NCBI GenBank assembly: GCA_035516895.1
Contig: DATIZY010000144.1
Coordinates: forward strand, 1-19,693
Reading direction: 5' to 3'
From: Gp7-AA10 sp035516895
GTDB taxonomy: Bacteria > Acidobacteriota > Thermoanaerobaculia > Gp7-AA8
Length of the DNA: 19,693 nt
Every line of letters begins with the position of its first letter. Position 1 is the stretch's first letter. Below, piece after piece: positions 14,961 to 19,693 of this stretch. The translations under genes were made by a program, and so were the position numbers. Below the pieces are notes generated by a model, which made no database searches, was not told the origin of the DNA, and saw only the letters and a list, made by a program, of their open reading frames with translations.

Positions 14961-15053
14961 ATGACCGCCTCGACGAGTTCCCGGTTACCGGTTCACGGTT
15001 GCCGGTCAGGAGTACCGGAAGCCGGCCACCGGCAACCGGCAACGGAACAATGA
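14961..15053 (+). other. 30-codon open frame bridging ccmE stop to ccmF start
   Basis: An ATG follows the ccmE stop directly (TAA-ATG). Its frame runs 30 codons through the heptad array and ends at a TGA that overlaps the ccmF ATG as ATGA. This is the same start/stop geometry as at the other ccm junctions. The encoded peptide (begins MTASTSSRLP) is not like any protein I know and simply reflects the repeat. It could carry ribosomes to ccmF, or the frame may be accidental. Confidence 0.3.
14979..15048. repeat. Inverted heptad array between ccmE and ccmF, TNCCGGT / ACCGGNA
   Basis: Exactly ten consecutive 7-bp units. The left four are TCCCGGT, TACCGGT, TCACGGT and TGCCGGT. The centre unit is CAGGAGT (15007-15013). 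The right five are ACCGGAA, GCCGGCC, ACCGGCA, ACCGGCA and ACGGAAC. Left and right are imperfect reverse complements with a 7-nt loop. The array starts 18 nt after the ccmE stop and ends 1 nt before the ccmF ATG, occupying the place of a ribosome binding site. It is the only junction in ccmC-I that is not a start/stop overlap. Confidence 0.9.
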
Positions 15054-17002
15054 TCGCCACCCTCGGACGCTTCATCATCCTCACTTCCGTCTTCGTCTCC
15101 GCGGCCGGCGCGATGATCGCCTTCGCAGCGGGCAAGCGGCAATCGCTCGATGGCCTCAAACTCGCGCGCCGCTTCGCCTACGCATTCGCCGCGCTGATGG
15201 TGCTCGCGGTCGGCGTGATGGAGTACGCGCTGCTCACGCACGACTTCTCGGTCAGCTACGTCGCCCAGGTCGGATCGCGTGAAGTGCCGACGTGGGTGAC
15301 CATCGTCAGCCTCTGGTCGTCACTCGAAGGATCGATCCTCTTCTGGGGACTGGTGATGGGCCTCTACATCGCCGGCGCGACGTGGCTGACCCGCAATGCG
15401 TATCCGGATTACATGCCCTTCGCGATCGGCACGTGGCTCAGCTGCGCGGCGTTCTTCAGCTTCCTCATCTCCGGCCCGGCGAATCCGTTCATCACGGTCC
15501 CGCAACCGCCGCTCGATGGCAACGGACCGAATCCGCTCTTGCAGAACCACATCCTCATGGTCGCGCATCCGCCGTTCCTCTACCTCGGCTACGTCGGCAT
15601 GACGATTCCGTTCGGCTTCGCGTGCGCGGCGCTGCTGCGCGGACGGCTCGGACACTCGTTCCTCAAGCCGCTGCGCGCGTCGCTGATGCTGCCGTGGATC
15701 TTCCTGACGATCGCAATCATGTTGGGCGGCTGGTGGGCCTACGAGGTTCTCGGCTGGGGCGGCTACTGGGCCTGGGACCCCGTCGAAAACGCGTCGCTGC
15801 TTCCGTGGCTCACGGCGACGGCCGCGCTGCACTCCGCCGTCGTGATGGAGCGGCGCGGCGTGCTGAAAGGCTGGACGGTCACACTCGTCCAGGCGAGCTT
15901 CCTTTTGACGATCCTCGGCACCTTCATGACGCGCTCGGGCGTCTTCAACTCCGTCCATTCGTTCACGCAGAGCTCGATCGGTCCGACGATTCTCGTTTTC
16001 CTCGCGGCCGCGCTGCTCTTCTCGGTCGTGCTGCTGGCGCTGCGCGTCGACTCGCTCGAGAGCGAAGGCCGCATCGAGAGTCCGGTCAGCCGCGAGGGCA
16101 TGTTCCTCGTCAACAATCTGATCTTCGTTCTGCTGACGTTCACCGTTCTGATCGGAACGGTCTTCCCGCTCGTCGTTGAAGCGCTGCGCGGAAAGCAGAT
16201 GAGCGTCGGCCGCCCGTACTTCGACTCGATGGTCGTCCCGACCGGGACGGCGCTGCTGTTTCTGATCGGCGTCGGTCCGGCGCTGCCGTGGGGCCGCCCC
16301 AAACGCGACCAGCTCGTGCGTTCGCTGCTGCTTCCGTTCGCGAGCGGCGCGATCCTCGGTGCGATCGGCTTCCTCGCCGGCGCGCGCAATCCGTGGACGC
16401 TCGTCACGCTTCTCTTCGGCGGATATGCCGCGTGGGTGACGATCGTCGAGATGTCGCGCGGCGGCGCGAAAGTGCTCAAACGCGGAAGGCGTCGCGTCGG
16501 CGCGTACATCGTCCACGCCGGCGCCGTCATCGTGCTCGTCGCGATTGCCGTCAGCAGCACGATGAAGACGCAAACCGAAGTGCAGCTGACGCGCGGTCAG
16601 TCGGCGAACATCGGCATGTACACCGTGACTTTCCTCGGCGCTGAGGACCGGACGGAGCCGAATCGCACCTCGATGATCGCGCGCTTCGCGGTGACGTCGA
16701 ACGGCAAACCGGTGACCACGATGGAGCCGCGGATGAATCAGTATCCGCAGATGCGCGAGCCGATCGGCACGCCCGACGTCTACTCGACGGTCGCCCGCGA
16801 TCTCTACCTCTCGATCACCAACATCGATCCCGGCAGCCAGAGCGTCTCGGTGATGATGCTGATCACGCCGATGGTCTCGTGGATCTGGATCGCAGTCATC
16901 GTCATGGGCCTGGGCGGCGTCGTGGCGCTCGTGCCGCAGCGGCGCGTTCTGGCCGCCGAAGCGGAAGACCGAGTGCCTGACGTTGCCGCGGAGGTCGCAT
17001 GA
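15050..17002 (+). CDS. ccmF: Haem ligase subunit CcmF
   Basis: A 650-residue membrane protein with many helices and the WWD signature WGGYWAWDPVEN (236-247). All four histidines known as haem ligands in E. coli CcmF have counterparts here: H173 (VAHPPF), H261 (ALHSAV), H303 (SVHSF) and H489 (YIVHAG). A C-terminal periplasmic stretch (about 510-610) precedes the last helix. CcmF takes haem from CcmE and joins it to the cysteines of apocytochromes. I chose the ATG at 15050, since a TTG at 14999 would add 17 residues encoded by repeat sequence. No good Shine-Dalgarno is present. The 3' end overlaps ccmG as ATGA. Confidence 0.96.
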   Translation: MIATLGRFIILTSVFVSAAGAMIAFAAGKRQSLDGLKLARRFAYAFAALMVLAVGVMEYALLTHDFSVSYVAQVGSREVPTWVTIVSLWSSLEGSILFWGLVMGLYIAGATWLTRNAYPDYMPFAIGTWLSCAAFFSFLISGPANPFITVPQPPLDGNGPNPLLQNHILMVAHPPFLYLGYVGMTIPFGFACAALLRGRLGHSFLKPLRASLMLPWIFLTIAIMLGGWWAYEVLGWGGYWAWDPVENASLLPWLTATAALHSAVVMERRGVLKGWTVTLVQASFLLTILGTFMTRSGVFNSVHSFTQSSIGPTILVFLAAALLFSVVLLALRVDSLESEGRIESPVSREGMFLVNNLIFVLLTFTVLIGTVFPLVVEALRGKQMSVGRPYFDSMVVPTGTALLFLIGVGPALPWGRPKRDQLVRSLLLPFASGAILGAIGFLAGARNPWTLVTLLFGGYAAWVTIVEMSRGGAKVLKRGRRRVGAYIVHAGAVIVLVAIAVSSTMKTQTEVQLTRGQSANIGMYTVTFLGAEDRTEPNRTSMIARFAVTSNGKPVTTMEPRMNQYPQMREPIGTPDVYSTVARDLYLSITNIDPGSQSVSVMMLITPMVSWIWIAVIVMGLGGVVALVPQRRVLAAEAEDRVPDVAAEVA

Positions 17003-17517
17003 ACCGCACCGTTCTCATCGTCGGCATCGCGATCACTCTCGCTCTCGTCGCCGTCCTTTTCCTCGGCCTCGGCAAAGATCCGACGGCGATCGATTCCCCG
17101 CTCGTCGGCAAGCCGGCGCCGCCGTTCGTGCTGAAGTCGGTGAACACCAGCGAAACCATTGATATCAACCAATTGCGCGGCAAACCGGTCGTCGTGAACT
17201 TCTGGGCGACGTGGTGCGGACCGTGCTTCCAGGAACACCCGGTGCTCGTCGAGAACGCGCGCGTGATCCCCAACGTGCAGTTCGTCGGCGTCGTCTTCAA
17301 CGACACCGCGGACAAGATCAACGCCTTCCTGCACCAGAACGGGTCGTCGTATCCCACACTGCTCGACGAGCAGGGAAAGACCGCGATCGAATACGGCGTC
17401 GGCGGCGTTCCCGAAACGTTCTTCATCAACCGCAAAGGCATCATCGTGGCCAAGTACGTCGGCCCGATGTCGACCGAGGTTCTTCAGGCCAACGTGGCCA
17501 AGGCGATGACCGAATGA
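16999..17517 (+). CDS. ccmG: Thiol:disulfide oxidoreductase CcmG/DsbE
   Basis: A 172-residue membrane-anchored thioredoxin-like protein. One N-terminal helix (about 4-25) is followed by a TlpA-type fold with active site WCGPC (C73, C76) in VVVNFWATWCGPC. The cis-proline loop is GGVPETFF. It reduces apocytochrome or CcmH thiols in the periplasm before haem attachment. Length is typical. The start overlaps the ccmF stop and the end overlaps the ccmH start, both ATGA. Confidence 0.95.
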   Translation: MNRTVLIVGIAITLALVAVLFLGLGKDPTAIDSPLVGKPAPPFVLKSVNTSETIDINQLRGKPVVVNFWATWCGPCFQEHPVLVENARVIPNVQFVGVVFNDTADKINAFLHQNGSSYPTLLDEQGKTAIEYGVGGVPETFFINRKGIIVAKYVGPMSTEVLQANVAKAMTE

Positions 17518-17954
17518 TCGTCACTCTCCTCCTCGCTGTTGCGATTTCGACACCTCCCCAGGGGCAGCCGCTCTCCGGCCCCGCTCTCGATCAGCGCACG
17601 CAGGAAGTCGCGTCGCTGCTTCGCTGCCCGGTGTGCCAGGGCATGTCCGTCGCCGACTCGCCGTCCACCGTCGCGCAGGACATGAAGCACCAGGTCCGCG
17701 ACATGCTGTCGAAGGGCTACACGCAGGAGCAGATCCTGTCGTACTTCGAGAAGTCGTACGGGCAGTTCGTCCTCGAAAAGCCCAAGAACCCGCTGGTGTG
17801 GATTCTTCCGATTCTCATCCTCATCATCGGCGCTGTAGTCGTAGCTACTACAGCGAAGAAGCTGAGCGCCGAACCGACCGCCGCGACCGCCGATCCGGAA
17901 CCGGCAACCGATCCTTACGTCGAACAAGTCCGGAAGCTGGTGAACCATGACTGA
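17514..17954 (+). CDS. ccmH: Cytochrome c maturation protein CcmH
   Basis: A 146-residue protein with a short N-terminal signal and the CcmH motif LRCPVCQG (C38, C41), which receives reducing equivalents from CcmG and resolves apocytochrome disulfides. The rest of the domain (DMKHQVRDML, YGQFVLEKP) is typical, followed by one membrane helix (about 93-113) and a tail. It is the short form without the fused TPR domain of the E. coli protein; that part is the separate ccmI gene. It overlaps ccmI by 8 bp. A small perfect hairpin (17831-17855) is embedded at the end of the membrane helix. Confidence 0.95.
   Translation: MIVTLLLAVAISTPPQGQPLSGPALDQRTQEVASLLRCPVCQGMSVADSPSTVAQDMKHQVRDMLSKGYTQEQILSYFEKSYGQFVLEKPKNPLVWILPILILIIGAVVVATTAKKLSAEPTAATADPEPATDPYVEQVRKLVNHD
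17831..17855. repeat. Hairpin CGCTGTAGT / ACTACAGCG inside ccmH
   Basis: Nine-bp perfect arms around a 7-nt loop, in frame at the end of the ccmH membrane helix (residues about 106-114). It is less GC-biased than its surroundings. Whether it is a repeat insertion or chance codon use cannot be judged from one copy. Confidence 0.5.
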
Positions 17955-19200
17955 TTGGCTCAGCGCGTCGGCGATGCTGCTCGCCGGCCTCATCGTCGGT
18001 TTCATGTTCCTGTACGGGATGAAGCGGCGCCGGGCCAATGTCGACGCCGACCGCGCCGATCTCGAGGCGAAGCGCGACGCGCTTCTCGCGCGGCTGCGTG
18101 AGGACCCCTCCGACAAGCAGCTCGAGCTGCAGGCGGCCGAGGTGCTGAAGAAGCTCGACAAGCTGCGTGTGGGGACGGGCGCCCCCGCCCGTCCTGCGTC
18201 GGGCGAGGCGCCCGCCGCCACACCGTCCCAATCGCGAAACGCGGCGCTGATCGGGTTCGCCTGGGGCGCCGGCTCGGTGGCCGTGCTCGCGGGAATCGGA
18301 TTTTTCGTCTGGCAGCAGGCGAAACCGAAAGAAACGGCGATGCCGCCGCAGCAGCAGAGCGCGATGGCTTCGCCTGCGGCGAACGATCCGCTGATCCAGC
18401 AGCTGCAGCGGAACGTCGACCAGAACCCGAACGATCTCAATCTTCGCGACGATCTCGCCAAGGCCTATCTCGATCGCGACGACCTCACCGGCGTCGCCCA
18501 GCAGACACGCGTCGTACTGCAGAAGAATCCGAACGACGCGCGCGCGCTGACGTATCAGGCGCTCGTGCACATCGCGGCGCGCCAGCCCGAAGCCGCGGCG
18601 GCGATGCTGCAGAAAGCGACGCAGGTCGATCCGGATCTTCTCGACGCGTGGGTGGGCCTCGCCTGGCTGCACGCCGCGAGCGGCGAAATCCCGCAGGCCC
18701 AGGCGGCGATCGACGAAGCGAAGAAACGCCATCCCGACCAGGCCGCGCGCCTCGACGATCTCATGAACCATCTCCGGAACCCGCAGCAGATGGCACAAGC
18801 GCAATCACAGCAGCAGGAGCCGCCGCCGGCCGCCGCCGATCCCGCTCCGCAATCCCAACCAGCCGCTGCACCCGCGGCCTCGGGCGAATCGGTCCGCATC
18901 ACTCTCAACGCGGCGAATACCGCGTATCCGCCCACCGCGGTCATCTGGGTCATCGCGCGTCCGGCGGGCTCGTCCGCCGGTCCTCCCGCCGCCGTCAAGC
19001 GCGTCCCGCTCGGCAGCTTCCCGATGACGGTCGAGCTCAGCGCGTCCGACTCGATGATGGGCCAGCCGCTGCCGCCGAAGATGCACATCGAAGCGCGCAT
19101 CGACTCCGACGGCGATCCCATGACGCGCGATCCGAAGGACCCCATCGCGCAGCAGGATGGCGTCGCGGTTGGACAGTCGCTCACGCTGAACCTGAAGTAA
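17947..19200 (+). CDS. ccmI: TPR-containing apocytochrome chaperone CcmI
   Basis: This 417-residue protein has an N-terminal helix (4-24), a basic coiled cytoplasmic loop (25-75), a proline/alanine linker (76-95) and a second helix (99-123). Periplasmic TPR repeats follow (about 148-275), then a Q/P/A-rich spacer and a C-terminal beta domain (about 308-417). The C-terminal domain has the CcmI-family pattern VIWVIARPAG...VKRVPLGSFPMTVELSASDSM. It holds apocytochromes for the CcmF-H ligase. The linker is encoded by a palindromic repeat pair (18167-18223). The start lies inside the end of ccmH (8-bp overlap). It is the last ccm gene; a repeat-filled region follows. Confidence 0.93.
   Translation: MTDWLSASAMLLAGLIVGFMFLYGMKRRRANVDADRADLEAKRDALLARLREDPSDKQLELQAAEVLKKLDKLRVGTGAPARPASGEAPAATPSQSRNAALIGFAWGAGSVAVLAGIGFFVWQQAKPKETAMPPQQQSAMASPAANDPLIQQLQRNVDQNPNDLNLRDDLAKAYLDRDDLTGVAQQTRVVLQKNPNDARALTYQALVHIAARQPEAAAAMLQKATQVDPDLLDAWVGLAWLHAASGEIPQAQAAIDEAKKRHPDQAARLDDLMNHLRNPQQMAQAQSQQQEPPPAAADPAPQSQPAAAPAASGESVRITLNAANTAYPPTAVIWVIARPAGSSAGPPAAVKRVPLGSFPMTVELSASDSMMGQPLPPKMHIEARIDSDGDPMTRDPKDPIAQQDGVAVGQSLTLNLK
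18167..18223. repeat. Palindromic repeat pair read in frame within ccmI
   Basis: The left copy begins GTGTGGGGACGGGCG and folds on CGCCCGTCC. The right end, read in reverse complement, begins GTGTGGCGGCGGGCGCC and folds similarly. The two copies are therefore related and inverted. Together they encode the linker from about residue 74 to 93. The GTGTGGGG lead also precedes the intergenic palindrome at 11900-11921 on the minus strand. Confidence 0.65.
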
Positions 19201-19302
19201 CGCCCGACGCCCGATTGAAAGCCTGAGATCCGGCAGGCGGACGTACGTCGCACTGGGCCAGATTCGTAGCCTGAATCCGAACGAGGTTCGAATGAACCCG
19301 TT

Positions 19303-19494
19303 ACCTCTTCCCTCGAACCTCATCATCGCCGTCGCGATCGAATTTCGAATGTCGAATTTCGAATGTCGAATGAAGAATGAAGAAACGCCCGGCCGCGGCT
19401 TCTTTCTCAATTCTTCATTCGAAATTCGAAATTCGAAATTCTTCATCGGTCAACCTCACTCGAGGTTCAAGGTTCGAATTAGGAGGGAAGAGGT
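19303..19494. repeat. Palindromic element copy 1 with TCGAATK heptad arms
   Basis: A 192-bp element with 12-bp terminal inverted repeats ACCTCTTCCCTC (19303-19314) and GAGGGAAGAGGT (19483-19494). Left heptads start at 19338: TCGAATT, TCGAATG, TCGAATT, TCGAATG, TCGAATG, AAGAATG, AAGAAAC. A 20-nt GC-rich spacer (19387-19406) follows. Right heptads run 19407-19448: TCAATTC, TTCATTC, GAAATTC three times, TTCATCG. Short open frames cross the element but look like repeat translation. The 102 bp between ccmI and this element hold nothing I can name. Confidence 0.92.
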
Positions 19495-19507
19495 TTGTGG
19501 ACCTCTT

Positions 19508-19693
19508 ACCTCTTCCCTCGAACCTCATCATCGCCGTCGCGATCGAATTTCGAATGTCGAATTTCGAATTTCGAATGTCGAATGAAGAATGAAGAAACGC
19601 CCGGCCGCGGCTTCTTTCTCAATTCTTCATTCGAAATTCGAAATTCTTCATCGGCCAACCTCACTCGAGGTTCAAGGTTCGAATTAGGAGGGA
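19508..19693. repeat. Palindromic element copy 2, cut by the window end
   Basis: A second, nearly identical copy 205 bp downstream of the first, in the same orientation. It has one more left heptad (an extra TCGAATT in the run 19543-19598) and one fewer right GAAATTC (run 19619-19653). Outside the heptads I see one base change (GGCCAACC instead of GGTCAACC). The right terminal repeat is cut by the window edge. A stray ACCTCTT (19501-19507) precedes it, so further copies may lie beyond. Confidence 0.9.

Noticed and set aside
14999..15049. TTG start adding 17 residues to CcmF
   Set aside because: The added residues come from repeat sequence, while the ATG at 15050 gives the family N-terminus and matches E. 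coli numbering of haem ligands.
19292..19592. Open frames of 71-97 codons across the right-end repeats
   Set aside because: They encode periodic peptides (FRMSNFE-like) because three heptads equal seven codons; no start signal or family resemblance.

Overview
The window is GC-rich bacterial chromosome with tightly packed genes and no rRNA, tRNA, CRISPR array or transposase gene that I can see. A complete System I (Ccm) cytochrome c maturation locus, a lipoprotein fusing HEAT-like repeats to a cyclophilin, a di-haem oxidoreductase of the DUF1111 type, and many short palindromic intergenic repeats together suggest a Gram-negative, respiring, soil-type bacterium. Acidobacteriota is my best guess, from general gene style only and not from a marker gene.

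Layout. Positions 1-190 hold degenerate tandem/inverted repeats. Positions 191-4763 are six minus-strand genes, listed here in transcription order from the right: an isochorismatase-family cysteine hydrolase, a DJ-1/PfpI-family protein, two paralogous stand-alone receiver domains (one with a degenerate acidic pocket), an EamA-type transporter and an aldehyde dehydrogenase. A CHASE3-like/GAF/GGDEF diguanylate cyclase (4796-6400, plus) diverges from the hydrolase. It meets a D-2-hydroxyacid dehydrogenase (6366-7283, minus) tail to tail with a 35-bp overlap. Upstream of the dehydrogenase is a 54-codon two-helix membrane protein, and then the HEAT-cyclophilin lipoprotein (7535-9526, minus).

Positions 9670-19200 are the cytochrome c maturation region. 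ccmA and ccmB (plus) come first. Two minus-strand genes follow: a secreted protein with a TonB-like C-terminal domain, and a di-haem cytochrome that would itself need Ccm for its haems. Then comes an unbroken plus-strand run ccmC-D-E-F-G-H-I. Nearly every junction in that run is an ATGA or similar start/stop overlap. The exception is ccmE-ccmF, where a 70-bp repeat array is inserted. CcmAB, C, D and E would load haem on CcmE, CcmG and CcmH would reduce the apocytochrome thiols, and CcmF with CcmI would ligate haem.

The most unusual signal is not a gene. Inverted arrays of 7-bp units occur in three places: 1586-1680, 14979-15048, and two tandem element copies from 19303 to the window end. The 7-bp word differs at each place (TCAGTTG, TNCCGGT, TCGAATK), but period and layout are the same: a left run, a short spacer, then a reverse-complement right run. 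Two arrays sit between co-directional genes just ahead of a start codon that lacks a good ribosome binding site. The two tandem copies at the right end differ in heptad number. A 31-bp-arm hairpin element (4150-4239), a perfect 22-bp palindrome (11900-11921) and a related palindrome pair read in frame through ccmI (18167-18223) add to a window rich in small structured repeats.
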